A stretch of 64,000 bases of DNA from Halothiobacillus sp. (GCA_020061705.1 JAGUXT010000042.1:1-64000); one strand, 5' to 3'; positions 45,367-54,763 are shown, counted from the stretch's first letter. Program-made: numbers and translations. The notes: generated from the sequence alone by a model not told the origin.

Positions 45367-46980
45367 TTATTGGTAGCCACGTATCGCTTTGAAAGCAGTG
45401 CTGAGATTCTTGTTGCCATCGAAAACCTTGCCTCCGGTCATGTCGGCAATCTGCTGCATGGCTTGGGTGTCGGCATCGCCAAACAAGATGGGAAAGGTTT
45501 TGATCTTGCGTGTATCAGCGGGTAATTGTGCGAAAAATGCGCGGAAGTCGTCGAAATCCATGCCGTTATTGTTGACTCCATCTGTCATCAACACCACGGA
45601 ATAATAACGGTTGGGCTGCTGCTGTTGGGCAACATAAATTTTGTGGTAGGCCTCGGCCAGCGCACTGTAAATCGCTGTCCCCCCTCCCGGCGTCAGGTCT
45701 TGGGCAAATTGGCGTGCCGGTGCCAAGCTGGCTTCCTTGCCCGCGCCGCTGCCGATGGTGAAGTCTACCGCAGGCTCGACGATATTGCGGAAAGGCAGGA
45801 AGCTGAGTTCTTCGCGTTCGCGGAAGCTGGAGAATTGGCCGCTAAGCGAGGTGTCGCCTCCCATCAGATTCAACAAGGCTTGGCGCAGGGCGGTAATGCG
45901 TTCGCCCTGCATTGATCCAGAAAGGTCGATCACGAAATAAGCATGAGCAGGGATGCGCTGCTCATCCAGATAGCTGGTCAGAATGCGATCCACGACCGAG
46001 CGTTGGCCGGGGAAGGGCAGTTCGATCAGCGTCTGGCTGCCAAAACGTGCTTCGAGCGGGATGCTGGGCAGAATCGGACGGCGGTCGGTGTCCTTCATCA
46101 GGCGTTGCTGGATGGCTGGGGTTTTGAGCCAGGCCACCACTTTGTCGTAGTCAGCGCGTTTTTTGGCATCCAGCAACAACAGCGGATAGTCCGCCGTGAC
46201 CACGCCCTCACGCGGGTAGATCAGCGTCAGCGGCTCTTTTAATTGCCCGCTTTGGTTAAGTTGCAACAACACGGATTCGTAGTTGATAAGCCCGTCGAGG
46301 CTTGCTTGTTCGCGTACAAAGGCTTCACTTAACCAGCCGGAGGAGCCTGCCGTGAGGCGTTGGCCTTTGAAGAAGTCCTGTACCGTTTGCTGCTGGGGGG
46401 CGGTCAGCGTGAAGTTTTCCGGGTCGCTGGAGAGCGCGGCAATCAGCGCAATCAGCGCCGAAAAACCGCTGTTGGAGGAGGTCGGATTGGTCATGGCGAA
46501 TTTGAATTCGCCCTTGGCCGCGCGCGCGGCCAGATCGCTCCATGAAGGCGCGGTTTTGTCCCAACCCAGGGCTTTGGCTCTGGATTGATTGACGCCAAGA
46601 ATCACTGGCGAAAGTGCGATTTTCTCGCGCGCAACGACGCGGTTGCGTGCGCCTTCGAGAAGTTCAAGATATTTGGCGTGCGAGAACCACGCCAGCGGGT
46701 AGTCCGCGCCCTGCGCCAGTTGCTCGGCGCCATCCAGTGTGCCGGTGTAGACCAGCTTGAGGCGCACACCGGTGTCTTTCTCCAGTTGCGGCAACAGCGG
46801 CTCGATATCCTTGAGTTCAGAACCGGCGAGTACGCGCAAAGCGCGGCTGTCGTTTTGCCCATCGGGTTGGGGCGCGTTGGATTTGCCGCCAAACCATGAC
46901 CATGCGATCAGTGCGATGATCACAACCACAATTAAGTTGAAAAGATTGAACTTAGACTTAGGCGTAGTGGTGCTATTCAT
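45367..46980 (-). CDS. membrane-anchored solute-binding plus VWA-domain protein
   Basis: 537 residues from ATG 46980. Short cytosolic N-terminus, one membrane helix (FNLIVVVIIALIAWSWF), then a periplasmic type II solute-binding-like region (~residues 50-330: LRVLAGSELKDIEPLLPQ; GVRLKLVYTGTLDGA). A von Willebrand A domain follows with an intact MIDAS: VIDLSGSMQGER (near residue 348), GGGTAIYSAL and VVLMTDGVNNNG. This fusion suggests ligand- or metal-dependent assembly in the periplasm. Located between telA and the XpaC-like gene. No transport partner is seen. Confidence 0.82.
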   Translation of the reverse strand: MNSTTTPKSKFNLFNLIVVVIIALIAWSWFGGKSNAPQPDGQNDSRALRVLAGSELKDIEPLLPQLEKDTGVRLKLVYTGTLDGAEQLAQGADYPLAWFSHAKYLELLEGARNRVVAREKIALSPVILGVNQSRAKALGWDKTAPSWSDLAARAAKGEFKFAMTNPTSSNSGFSALIALIAALSSDPENFTLTAPQQQTVQDFFKGQRLTAGSSGWLSEAFVREQASLDGLINYESVLLQLNQSGQLKEPLTLIYPREGVVTADYPLLLLDAKKRADYDKVVAWLKTPAIQQRLMKDTDRRPILPSIPLEARFGSQTLIELPFPGQRSVVDRILTSYLDEQRIPAHAYFVIDLSGSMQGERITALRQALLNLMGGDTSLSGQFSSFREREELSFLPFRNIVEPAVDFTIGSGAGKEASLAPARQFAQDLTPGGGTAIYSALAEAYHKIYVAQQQQPNRYYSVVLMTDGVNNNGMDFDDFRAFFAQLPADTRKIKTFPILFGDADTQAMQQIADMTGGKVFDGNKNLSTAFKAIRGYQ

Positions 46981-47031
46981 CGTGGTATCTCTTTTACATT
47001 CTTTAACTATGGGCGCCCGATTGTTTGCTTT

Positions 47032-47118
47032 TGTAGCCCGGATTGGCATCCGGGACTGGGCTCGCATCACACTCGGTAAGACATTTCCCGGATTACGCTT
47101 TGCTTCATCCCCGCTACA
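47032..47118. repeat. TGTAGCCCGGAT-type dispersed repeat
   Basis: Ends TGTAGCCCGGAT (47032) and TCCCCGCTACA (to 47118) are roughly inverted, with an inner CCCGGATTACGCTTTGCTTC. It fills most of the 165-bp gap between telA and the VWA gene. This motif is common between genes in many proteobacteria. Confidence 0.65.
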
Positions 47119-47145
47119 ACAGCCAAAAGACTGTGAATCAGGTTA

Positions 47146-48399
47146 TTACAAAGTCAATTCGCTAGGCATATTCAAACGAGCCACTTCGGTTTGCGCTTTT
47201 TCACCACGCACACGGTCGAGGTAGGTTTGTGATTTGTGAATTTCGGTGTTCAGCACATCGACGGTTTGCTTCATGTTTTCCAGGGCTTTGACTTTGTAGG
47301 TCGCCATGTCGTCCATGGTGGCGTAGATGTCGGTGAAGGCGCGCTTGAGCGAGTCGATATTCACGGCGGCGCTGGAGGCTTGCTTGTGAATATCGGCGGA
47401 TTGCTGGCGCAGCATTTTGGCGGTGGATTCGATCATGCCGCTGGTGGTGGCGTTGAGCGCGTTGATCTGATCCAGTACCAGTTTTTGGTTTCCTAGCGCC
47501 TGGGCAACCATGACAGCGGTGCGCAGGGCGGAGACGGTAGTGGTGCTGGCGCGATCCACACCTTTAATCAGCTCGAAATTGTTTTTGCGAATCATGTCCA
47601 AGGCCAGATAACCCTGGATGGAAACGGCAAGCTGTGTGAGCAGGTCCTGTACTTTTTGACGCGCGTTGAACAGCAGGTCTTCCTGCACGATGCGCGCTTT
47701 TTCGGGATCAACGGCTTGCAGTTCACCGACACGTGCAACGATCTTCTGGTCAATGGCCTGGCCGATTTCGGCGTATTCACGCAGCTTGCCCATGCTGGCC
47801 CACAAATTGGCTTTTTCCTGTTCAATCGCCGCGTTGTCCTTGCGCAGTTCGTCCTGGCCTTTGTAGAGCGTTTCGAGGATTTTATTCAAATGTCCCTGGG
47901 CGGATTGATAGCGCAGGAAGAAGTCGCGCAGCTTGTCGCCCCAGGGAATGATGCCGAACAGCTTGGCAGGCGCAAGCAAGTCACCCTGACTGCTGGGATC
48001 GAGGTCTTCCATGGTTTTGCGCAGGTCAACCAGTGAACGTGTGACCGGATGGGCTTCGTTGAAAAAACCGCCTTCCAGATTAGCCATTGGGCGTTCGAGC
48101 ATACGGTTGGACATGTTGGCTGTGGCGCGGATCTCGGCATCGCCCATGGTGCGTAGTGCGTCAGCCTTGCTGCGGAACTCGTCGCCCTGCGCATCCAGAT
48201 TGAGGATGGCATTGACGAAGTTTTCGGCGCGCGCGTCCAGTTCCTGACGTTGCGCTTCGGAAAGCGGCACGAGCTCGCGCGATTGCGGTGCGGATACAGC
48301 GGCTACGGGAGCCGGTGGGGTGAGGTGTTCGGGAGGGGTTAGTGTTGTGGTGGTTGGTGTGGTCAGTTCATTCATGGTTGTCTTTTCCTGTGGTAGCAA
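47146..48399 (-). CDS. telA: toxic anion resistance protein TelA family
   Basis: 417-residue TelA-family protein, soluble and almost all helical. A Thr/Pro-rich N-terminus (about 45 residues), then VNAILNLDAQGDEFRSKADA, KDFF-like KLRDFFLRYQSAQGHLNKIL, the central ELQAVDPEKARIVQEDLLFN and the C-terminal VDRASTTTVSALRTAVMVAQ, all family features. TelA proteins are linked to tellurite and other stress resistance, but their activity is unknown. Same strand as the solute-binding gene upstream and the VWA gene downstream. Confidence 0.92.
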   Translation of the reverse strand: MLPQEKTTMNELTTPTTTTLTPPEHLTPPAPVAAVSAPQSRELVPLSEAQRQELDARAENFVNAILNLDAQGDEFRSKADALRTMGDAEIRATANMSNRMLERPMANLEGGFFNEAHPVTRSLVDLRKTMEDLDPSSQGDLLAPAKLFGIIPWGDKLRDFFLRYQSAQGHLNKILETLYKGQDELRKDNAAIEQEKANLWASMGKLREYAEIGQAIDQKIVARVGELQAVDPEKARIVQEDLLFNARQKVQDLLTQLAVSIQGYLALDMIRKNNFELIKGVDRASTTTVSALRTAVMVAQALGNQKLVLDQINALNATTSGMIESTAKMLRQQSADIHKQASSAAVNIDSLKRAFTDIYATMDDMATYKVKALENMKQTVDVLNTEIHKSQTYLDRVRGEKAQTEVARLNMPSELTL

Positions 48400-48410
48400 T
48401 GGTTGAATTA

Positions 48411-48510
48411 GGACTTACGCAAAACTGCCCCAGCGGCGTTAAAGCGCCTCGCCGTACTAAGTGTACTGTCTTCGTCACTTTGCCTTGCTGGAGCATTTTT
48501 GCGTAAGTCC
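48411..48510. repeat. MITE-like element, GGACTTACGCAAAA termini (copy 2)
   Basis: Termini 48411-48424 and 48497-48510 are perfect inverted repeats of 14 bp. The interior aligns with copy 1 along its whole length (CGCCTCGCCGTACTAA, TTGCCTTGCTGGAGCA). It sits in the 130-bp gap between telA and the upstream solute-binding gene. Confidence 0.88.
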
Positions 48511-48529
48511 TGTGAATAAATTTTGGTGG

Positions 48530-49615
48530 TTATTTCATCTGTTGCTCGATGGCTTGAATCATGCCTTCGAGGGTTTCATAGCTGGGTGGGTCAATGATTT
48601 GTACCAGTTGAGCGGGTACGGCGAGCTTGCGGCTCTCGGCTTGCGCCTTGAATGCGGCGGTATCGGTGGTGCGGAAGCCGTGTTCGGTGGCAAGCTTTTG
48701 TAACTCCGGGTCGTCACTCAGTACTTGCCCCAGACGTGCACCATTTTCACTCAGTCCGACAAGGACATGGCGGGTGAACAGGCCGGGCTCGGGGTAGAGC
48801 AAGGCCATGTCCGGGCGGATGCCCGAAGGTGTCTTGAGCGCTTCATGGATGAATTGCGATTCATAAATCATCACCAGCGGCGAGCTTCCCATACCCATCG
48901 ACAGGTAGTTTTCCAACGGGCCTTCAGATGAGTATTCGGTGTAACCCTGGCGCAGGAAAAGGGGAAGTAACTTGGGTATCACGCCATCCATTTCCTCGCG
49001 TGATGCCACCACGCGCTGACCGTTGGCAATGTAGCTCATCAGCGCAAGGTACATGGCGGCCGAGTTGGACTTACGCACGTCGGTAGTACGAATCAAGACC
49101 GATTTATTGACTGGGTAGGCTTCGCTGTTTTTCAGGTCTTTCCAGCGCGTTTCCTGCTGCGTCCAGGCAAAATAACGATCCAAATCAAACCAGTAATACA
49201 CGCCGTCTTTTTCACGTACCACGCCGTTGGCTTCAAGGATTTTGGCAATCGGCTGCCATGAGGCAATGACCATTGGTGTGAAAAACGGCACATAGGTCGG
49301 GCGTTTGCCTACACCCTGCAGGATTTTGTCGGCAGCAGGTTGCCCGGCTGGAAAGGCAAAATCGTATTTTTTCAAGTCGAAGGCCGTGGCAATCTGGCGT
49401 GAGCCCGCTTTTTCCACCTTGACGATCAAGTCTTGTTTGAGTAGTGCCTGTTGCACACGCGGGTCGGCAAAGAAAGCCTCTTTTTCCGAGCCAATCAGGC
49501 CAGTGATCGTGGTTTGTGCCTTGAGTGCGCGTTGTCCATTCATGGATGTGTAGATGGCGTAGCCAAGACCGGCAAGCAAGAGGAATCCCAGTACGGGGGC
49601 GAGGAGGCGATTCAT
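48530..49615 (-). CDS. solute-binding-like exported/membrane-anchored protein
   Basis: 361 residues. N-terminal hydrophobic segment LLAPVLGFLLLAGLGYAIY acts as anchor or uncleaved signal. The rest has the two-lobe periplasmic-binding-like pattern: TTITGLIGSEKEAFFADPRV, DFAFPAGQPAADKILQG, YVPFFTPMVIASWQPIAKIL and SSPLVMIYESQFIHEAL. No permease or ATPase is encoded nearby. First gene of the TelA cluster, flanked on both sides by copies of the same MITE-like repeat. Confidence 0.72.
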   Translation of the reverse strand: MNRLLAPVLGFLLLAGLGYAIYTSMNGQRALKAQTTITGLIGSEKEAFFADPRVQQALLKQDLIVKVEKAGSRQIATAFDLKKYDFAFPAGQPAADKILQGVGKRPTYVPFFTPMVIASWQPIAKILEANGVVREKDGVYYWFDLDRYFAWTQQETRWKDLKNSEAYPVNKSVLIRTTDVRKSNSAAMYLALMSYIANGQRVVASREEMDGVIPKLLPLFLRQGYTEYSSEGPLENYLSMGMGSSPLVMIYESQFIHEALKTPSGIRPDMALLYPEPGLFTRHVLVGLSENGARLGQVLSDDPELQKLATEHGFRTTDTAAFKAQAESRKLAVPAQLVQIIDPPSYETLEGMIQAIEQQMK

Positions 49616-49654
49616 TGTTGTTGTTTCCTCTGCAACAGTGATTGCAACAAATTA

Positions 49655-49718
49655 GGATTTACGCAAAACCGCCCCAGCGGCGTTCAAGTGCCTTGCTGGA
49701 ACGTTTTTGCGTAAGTCC
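49655..49718. repeat. MITE-like element, internally deleted (copy 3)
   Basis: 64 bp with termini GGATTTACGCAAAA (49655-49668) and TTTTGCGTAAGTCC (49705-49718), one mismatch. It keeps CCGCCCCAGCGGCGTTCAAG and TGCCTTGCTGGAACG but lacks about 36 bp of the middle found in copies 1 and 2. Confidence 0.85.
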
Positions 49719-49758
49719 AGCGAATAATAGATGAAGTTTTTGCTAGTTGTGTGAATGT

Positions 49759-50607
49759 TCACCTTTGGCCATCGCCCGAAGCACGAATAAGTAGCTTGTC
49801 CATCCAGCGTTGCGGCAGGATGCGTTTCAGCCAGGCAAAGGCAATCGTCGGCACGGTGACGGGGTAACGCAGTTTGGGATGGCGGCTTTCCAATGCGTGG
49901 ATGAGTTTGACGACAACGGCATCCGGCGGCAGGGTAAATGGCGCAGCCGCGCCTTCTTTTTGCAGGCGGGCAAGCTGTTTTCGATATTGTGCCTGGTGCG
50001 GGCTGCCCTCGATTCTTATCCAGCGTGTGAAGGCAAGGTACGCATTGGCGCGGAAGTGAGTTTGAATCGGCCCCGGCTCAATCAGGCTGACATGAATGCC
50101 CGTGTCGCGTAGTTCCATGCGCAGGGTGTCGCTCAAGCCCTCCAGGGCAAATTTGCTCGCGGTGTAGGCGCCGCGATACGGGAAGGCGGCAAAGCCAAGC
50201 ACTGAACTGCATTGCACGATGCGTCCATGCCCTTGTTTACGCATCACGGGAATAAGTAGATTGGTCAACTCAACCCAGCCAAACAGATTGGTTTCAAACT
50301 GAGCTCGCAGCGCATCGCGACTTAAATCCTCCACCGCGCCGGGCAAGCCCCATGCGCCGTTGTTAAAAAGTGCATCCAGGAGACCGCCGGTGCGGGTGAG
50401 CAGGGTGGTGACGGCTGTATGAATTGATGCCGAGTCGTCGAGGTCAAGTTGCAGCGCATCAAAACCTTCGGCATGCAGACGTTCGACGTCAATGAGTTTT
50501 CGCGCACTGGCAAACACGCGCCAGCCACGTTGACGCAAGGAATGTGCGGCACACTGGCCGATGCCGGAGGAGCAACCGGTGATAAGGATGGTGCGCTTGG
50601 GATTCAT
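49759..50607 (-). CDS. SDR-family NAD(P)-dependent oxidoreductase
   Basis: 282-residue classical short-chain dehydrogenase. ILITGCSSGIGQCAAHSL is the TGxxxGIG cofactor motif, NNGAWGLPG the NNAG equivalent, QCSSVLGFAAFPYRGAYTAS holds the catalytic Ser-Tyr and the SKFALEGL Lys. C-terminal extension of ~30 residues is usual for this subgroup. Substrate unknown. Divergent from the DUF502 gene. Confidence 0.92.
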   Translation of the reverse strand: MNPKRTILITGCSSGIGQCAAHSLRQRGWRVFASARKLIDVERLHAEGFDALQLDLDDSASIHTAVTTLLTRTGGLLDALFNNGAWGLPGAVEDLSRDALRAQFETNLFGWVELTNLLIPVMRKQGHGRIVQCSSVLGFAAFPYRGAYTASKFALEGLSDTLRMELRDTGIHVSLIEPGPIQTHFRANAYLAFTRWIRIEGSPHQAQYRKQLARLQKEGAAAPFTLPPDAVVVKLIHALESRHPKLRYPVTVPTIAFAWLKRILPQRWMDKLLIRASGDGQR

Positions 50608-50709
50608 GCTTTGGTGGCTTCGTGGAAGATTGGTCTGAGTTTGGGATTATGTCGCGCACGCCTCTGTTAAGATGCGCAAATTAGTTACGACGCTACGGAT
50701 GTTTTTTTC

Positions 50710-51429
50710 ATGAGCCAAGATGCTAACACCGAGCTGAATAAAAATGCTGCCGAGGTTCACTCGCCGGGACTTGGCGCACGTTTGCGTCATTACCTGGTGA
50801 CGGGTGTATTGGTATGGGTACCGCTGCTCGCGACCTGGTGGGTGGCGATTACCCTGATTAGCCTGATCGATCGTATCTTGCTGGTGTTGCCGCCGGAATA
50901 CCGCCCAAGCACCTTGCTGGGTTTCAATTTGCCTGGTCTGGGAGTCATTCTGGCCCTGGTTGTGTTGTTTGTGACCGGGTTGTTGGTGGCGAATTTCCTG
51001 GGGCGGCAGGTGGTGGCGCTGTGGGAGGCTGTTCTCAATCGCATCCCCTTGGTGAATTCGATGTACTCCGGCATCAAGCAACTGCTGGAAACCTTTCTGT
51101 CCACCGACTCGCGCTCGTTTCGCAAGGTTTTGCTGGTTGAGTATCCGAGCAAGGGCTTGTGGACGCTGGCCTTCCTCGCCGGTGACCCAGTGGGAGAAAT
51201 CCAGCAGAAAACTGCCAGCGAAGTGCTGACCATTTATGTGCCGACGGCACCGAATCCGACTTCGGGTTATGTCATTTTTGTCCCCAAGGACGAGGCGGTT
51301 GAGCTGGACATGAGTGTGGAAGATGCCATGCGCATGATCGTCTCGTTGGGCATGGTCGTGCCCGCGCCGAACAAAGCCGAGGCCGCTGCCAAGCTCAGCG
51401 CGCTTGCCGCCCCGGTGTCCAAAACGTAA
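50710..51429 (+). CDS. DUF502 family membrane protein
   Basis: 239 residues with two N-terminal membrane helices (TGVLVWVPLLATWWVAITLI and LGVILALVVLFVTGLLVANF) and a soluble C-terminal part: NRIPLVNSMYSGIKQLLETF and PTAPNPTSGYVIFVPK, the DUF502 signature. Function unknown in bacteria. It ends 43 bp before aspS on the same strand, a common DUF502-aspS neighbourhood. Confidence 0.92.
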   Translation: MSQDANTELNKNAAEVHSPGLGARLRHYLVTGVLVWVPLLATWWVAITLISLIDRILLVLPPEYRPSTLLGFNLPGLGVILALVVLFVTGLLVANFLGRQVVALWEAVLNRIPLVNSMYSGIKQLLETFLSTDSRSFRKVLLVEYPSKGLWTLAFLAGDPVGEIQQKTASEVLTIYVPTAPNPTSGYVIFVPKDEAVELDMSVEDAMRMIVSLGMVVPAPNKAEAAAKLSALAAPVSKT

Positions 51430-51472
51430 CATTCGCAACCTTTTTTCTTTTTAAGTTTTTTCGGAATTCTTC

Positions 51473-53251
51473 ATGCGTACTCATTATTGCGGCCTCGTCA
51501 ACGAACAACTCGACGGCCAGACCGTTATTCTCACTGGCTGGGTTAACCGCCGCCGCGATCACGGCGGGGTCATTTTCATCGACTTGCGCGACCGTGAAGG
51601 CGTGGTGCAAGTGGTGTTCGATCCCGACCGCGCCGAGACTTTCGCTCTGGCCGAGCAGGTGCGCAACGAGTTTGTGTTGCGCGTCACCGCCCGCGTGCGC
51701 CCACGTCCGGCAGGTACGGAGAATCCCAACCTCATCAGCGGCAAGATTGAGTTGCTCGGTCTGGAACTGGAAATTCTGAATCGCTCCGAGCCGCTGCCCT
51801 TCCAGCTGGATGATGACACCACTGGCGAAGAGACCCGCCTGCGTTACCGCTTCCTTGACCTGCGCCGCCCGGAAATGCAGGCCAAGCTGCGCTTGCGTGC
51901 CAAAGTGTCGCACTTCCTGCGCCAGCATTTGGAAGGCCTGGGCTTCCTTGATCTGGAAACCCCGATGCTCACCCGCGCCACGCCGGAAGGCGCGCGCGAC
52001 TATCTGGTGCCGAGCCGCACCCATCCGGGCGAATTTTTTGCCCTGCCGCAATCGCCGCAGTTGTTCAAGCAATTGCTGATGATTTCCGGGTTTGATCGCT
52101 ACTACCAGATCACCAAATGCTTCCGCGACGAAGACCTGCGCGCTGACCGCCAGCCCGAGTTCACCCAGGTGGACATCGAAACCAGCTTCATGCGTGAGGA
52201 CGACTTCATGACCCTGATCGAGGGCATGATGCGTGACCTGTTCCGCGAAGTGCTGGAAGTCGCCTTCCCCGACCCGCTGCCGCGCATGACGTGGCACGAA
52301 GCCATGCGCCGCTTTGCCTCCGACAAGCCGGACTTGCGCATTCCGCTGGAGCTGGTGGATGTGGCTGATTTGATGACCGGCGTGGACTTCAAGGTGTTTG
52401 CAGGCCCCGCTGCCGACCCGGAAAGTCGCATTGCCGCCCTCCGCGTGCCCAATGGTGGCGCGATGCCGCGCTCGCAGATCGACGATTACACCAAATACGT
52501 GTCGATCTTCGGCGCCAAGGGTCTGGCCTATATCAAGGTCAACGATATGGCTGCCGGGCGTGAAGGTCTGCAATCGCCGATTCTCAAATTCCTGCCCGAC
52601 GATACCGTCAACGGCATTCTGCAACGCACCGGTGCGCAGGATGGCGATTTGATTTTCTTCGGTGCCGACAAGACCAGGATTGTCAACGATGCCCTCGGCA
52701 ACCTGCGCGTCAAGCTCGGTCACGACCTCGGTCTGGTCGAACACGGCTGGAAGCCGCTGTGGGTGGTGGACTTCCCCATGTTCGAGTGGGATGACAAGAG
52801 CAACCGCTGGGTGGCGCTGCACCATCCCTTCACCTCGCCCAAGCTGGAGCAGCTTGATCTGCTCGACAGCAACCCCGGCGAGTGTCTGTCGCGTGCCTAC
52901 GACTTTGTGCTCAACGGCGTGGAAGTCGGCGGCGGATCAATTCGTATCCACCAGGAAGCGGTGCAAAGCAAGGTGTTCAAGCTCCTCGGCATCAGCGACG
53001 AGGAAGCGCAGGAGAAATTCGGCTTCCTGCTCAACGCACTCAAGTTCGGCGCACCGCCACATGGCGGTTTGGCCTTTGGCCTCGACCGCCTCGTGATGCT
53101 GATGAGCGGTGCCAGCTCCATCCGCGAAGTGATCGCCTTCCCGAAAACCCAGACCGCCGCCTGCCCGCTGACCCAGGCACCGGGCGAAGTGGATGAAAAG
53201 CAGTTGCGCGAGTTGTCGATTCGGGTGCGCAAGCCAGTTGCCGAAGGGTGA
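51473..53251 (+). CDS. aspS: aspartyl-tRNA synthetase
   Basis: 592-residue class II synthetase charging tRNA-Asp. N-terminal OB anticodon-binding domain ([20 protein letters not shown]), class II motif 2 [16 protein letters not shown], the bacterial GAD insertion domain around residues 290-420, and motif 3 [20 protein letters not shown]. Length is that of bacterial AspRS. Long antisense reading frames on the other strand are compositional shadows. Confidence 0.97.
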   Translation: MRTHYCGLVNEQLDGQTVILTGWVNRRRDHGGVIFIDLRDREGVVQVVFDPDRAETFALAEQVRNEFVLRVTARVRPRPAGTENPNLISGKIELLGLELEILNRSEPLPFQLDDDTTGEETRLRYRFLDLRRPEMQAKLRLRAKVSHFLRQHLEGLGFLDLETPMLTRATPEGARDYLVPSRTHPGEFFALPQSPQLFKQLLMISGFDRYYQITKCFRDEDLRADRQPEFTQVDIETSFMREDDFMTLIEGMMRDLFREVLEVAFPDPLPRMTWHEAMRRFASDKPDLRIPLELVDVADLMTGVDFKVFAGPAADPESRIAALRVPNGGAMPRSQIDDYTKYVSIFGAKGLAYIKVNDMAAGREGLQSPILKFLPDDTVNGILQRTGAQDGDLIFFGADKTRIVNDALGNLRVKLGHDLGLVEHGWKPLWVVDFPMFEWDDKSNRWVALHHPFTSPKLEQLDLLDSNPGECLSRAYDFVLNGVEVGGGSIRIHQEAVQSKVFKLLGISDEEAQEKFGFLLNALKFGAPPHGGLAFGLDRLVMLMSGASSIREVIAFPKTQTAACPLTQAPGEVDEKQLRELSIRVRKPVAEG

Positions 53252-53256
53252 TTTTT

Positions 53257-53331
53257 AGCCACAGAGGACACAGAGATTGCAGAGAAAGGCTTTGGATGTT
53301 TTCTCAGTGTCCTCCTTGCTCTCTGTGGCTA
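53257..53331. repeat. inverted CCACAGAGGACACAGAG repeat
   Basis: GCCACAGAGGACACAGAG near 53258 and the roughly complementary TCAGTGTCCTCC...CTCTCTGTGGC at 53303-53329 form an imperfect inverted pair immediately after the aspS stop. Same family as 22093-22248. Confidence 0.7.
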
Positions 53332-53364
53332 TATTTCATATCAATCAACGGCTGAGGCTTTGCC

Positions 53365-54447
53365 ATGACTGATCTGTCCACCGAAATTCCCCGTTTGCGT
53401 GATGCCGTGATTCAGCGACTTGTCGCGCAGGCTCCCCAACCTGCGCCGCTTGCGCCTGAACAGCGTGAGACCTTGCGCGAGCGCATCAAGGCCGAGCTGA
53501 AAGCGCGTGATGCCGTGCTGGTGGTGCATTTCTACGTCGATGCAGAATTGCAGAAACTGGCCGAGGAAACCGGCGGGCGCGTGTCCGATTCGCTGGATAT
53601 GGCGGATTTTGGCAGTCGTCATGCGGCCAAAACCCTGGTGGTGGTTGGCGTGCGCTTTATGGGCGAAACAGCCAAGATCCTCAGCCCGGAAAAAACCGTG
53701 TTGATGCCGACTCTGGGGGCGGAATGTTCGCTTGATCTGGGCTGTCCGGCGGATGAATTCGCCGCCTTTTGCGACCAGCATCCCGACAGGACAGTCGTGG
53801 TCTACGCCAATACCTCGGCGGCGGTGAAGGCGCGGGCGAACTGGGTGGTGACATCCAGCAATGCGCTGGCGATTGTCAATCACCTGAAAGCCAGGGGCGA
53901 AAAAATCCTGTGGGCACCGGATCGGCATCTGGGGCGCTACATTCAGGAAAAGACGGATGCCGACATGTTGCTGTGGCAGGGCGAATGCGTGGTGCACGAC
54001 GAGTTTTCCGCCGAAGGCTTGCGCGAGTTGATGCGCGAACACCCCGAAGCCGACGTGCTGGTGCATCCTGAATCGCCCAAGGGCGTGGTCGAGCTGGCGC
54101 AGCATGTTGGCTCGACTTCGCAGCTCATCAAGGCAGCGAGCCAATCGGCTGCGCCGACCCTGATTGTGGCCACCGATCGCGGCATTTTCTACAAGATGCA
54201 GCAGGCCGCGCCGGGTAAAAAACTGATCGCTGCGCCCACGCTCAATCGCGGCACATGCAATGTTTGCGCGCATTGCCCGTGGATGGCGATGAACGGTCTG
54301 CAAAACCTGCTCGATGCGCTGGAGCATCCTGCCGGGCATGAAATCGGGGTGGATGCGAGCATCATTGAACGCGCGCGTCTGCCGATTGACCGTATGCTGG
54401 CGCTTTCGCGTGAATTGGGCATTGTGGCGGGCAAACCCAAAGACTGA
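53365..54447 (+). CDS. nadA: quinolinate synthase A
   Basis: 360-residue 4Fe-4S enzyme condensing iminoaspartate with DHAP to quinolinate in NAD synthesis. Three-fold repeated domains; cluster Cys in [25 protein letters not shown] and [13 protein letters not shown]. Substrate residues [19 protein letters not shown] and [10 protein letters not shown] are present. It is not next to nadB here. It ends 10 bp before a MITE-like element. Confidence 0.96.
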   Translation: MTDLSTEIPRLRDAVIQRLVAQAPQPAPLAPEQRETLRERIKAELKARDAVLVVHFYVDAELQKLAEETGGRVSDSLDMADFGSRHAAKTLVVVGVRFMGETAKILSPEKTVLMPTLGAECSLDLGCPADEFAAFCDQHPDRTVVVYANTSAAVKARANWVVTSSNALAIVNHLKARGEKILWAPDRHLGRYIQEKTDADMLLWQGECVVHDEFSAEGLRELMREHPEADVLVHPESPKGVVELAQHVGSTSQLIKAASQSAAPTLIVATDRGIFYKMQQAAPGKKLIAAPTLNRGTCNVCAHCPWMAMNGLQNLLDALEHPAGHEIGVDASIIERARLPIDRMLALSRELGIVAGKPKD

Positions 54448-54457
54448 GTGATTGACA

Positions 54458-54725
54458 GGACTTACGCAAAAGCTCTCCTGCAAGGAGTTGTTTTGGGGAG
54501 CTTGCTCCTTTGAAAAAGGGTAAGGATTTGATTGCTCTTCCCCCTTTGGAAAAGGGGGACTGAGGGGGATTTAAAAGGAGTTGGTTTTGGCTGAGCCCTG
54601 CAAATCCCCCCTAACCCCCCTTTTGCAAAGGGGGGGGGAATTTAGAGCTTGGCGGACTTTTGCACAGAGGCGAGTTCATCAAGGCGACGCGTTCGAACGC
54701 CGCTGACGCGGTTTTGCGTAAGTCC
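54458..54725. repeat. MITE-like element (copy 4, reverse orientation) interrupted by a second repeat
   Basis: GGACTTACGCAAAA (54458-54471) and TTTTGCGTAAGTCC (54712-54725) bound 268 bp. Its right end, GTTCGAACGCCGCTGACGCG, matches the reverse complement of the left ends of copies 1-3, so it lies in the opposite orientation. A CCCCCTTTT/AAAGGGGG repeat block (about 54505-54650) sits inside. It fills the 316-bp gap between nadA and yebC, which holds no gene. Confidence 0.8.
54505..54650. repeat. CCCCCTTTGG/AAAGGGGG dispersed repeat block
   Basis: CCCCTTTGGAAAAGGGGGAC with TGAGGGGGATTT at 54540-54572 and the inverted AAATCCCCCCTAACCCCCC with TTTTGCAAAGGGGG at 54602-54637. Same family as 993-1150 and 13375-13477. 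It appears nested in the element at 54458-54725. Confidence 0.75.
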
Positions 54726-54763
54726 TAAAACTAATTAATTGATTGTATTGACTGAGGTTTTTC

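Noticed and set aside
50647-51438. 263-codon ORF antisense to the DUF502 gene
   Set aside because: DUF502 signature and aspS context support the plus strand.
51395-52825. 476-codon ORF antisense to aspS
   Set aside because: aspS is certain on the other strand; the antisense frame is a shadow of GC-rich codon use and is His/Gln-rich without domains.
53341-54483. 380-codon ORF antisense to nadA
   Set aside because: Same reason: nadA has all cluster Cys and the antisense frame shows no recognisable domain.
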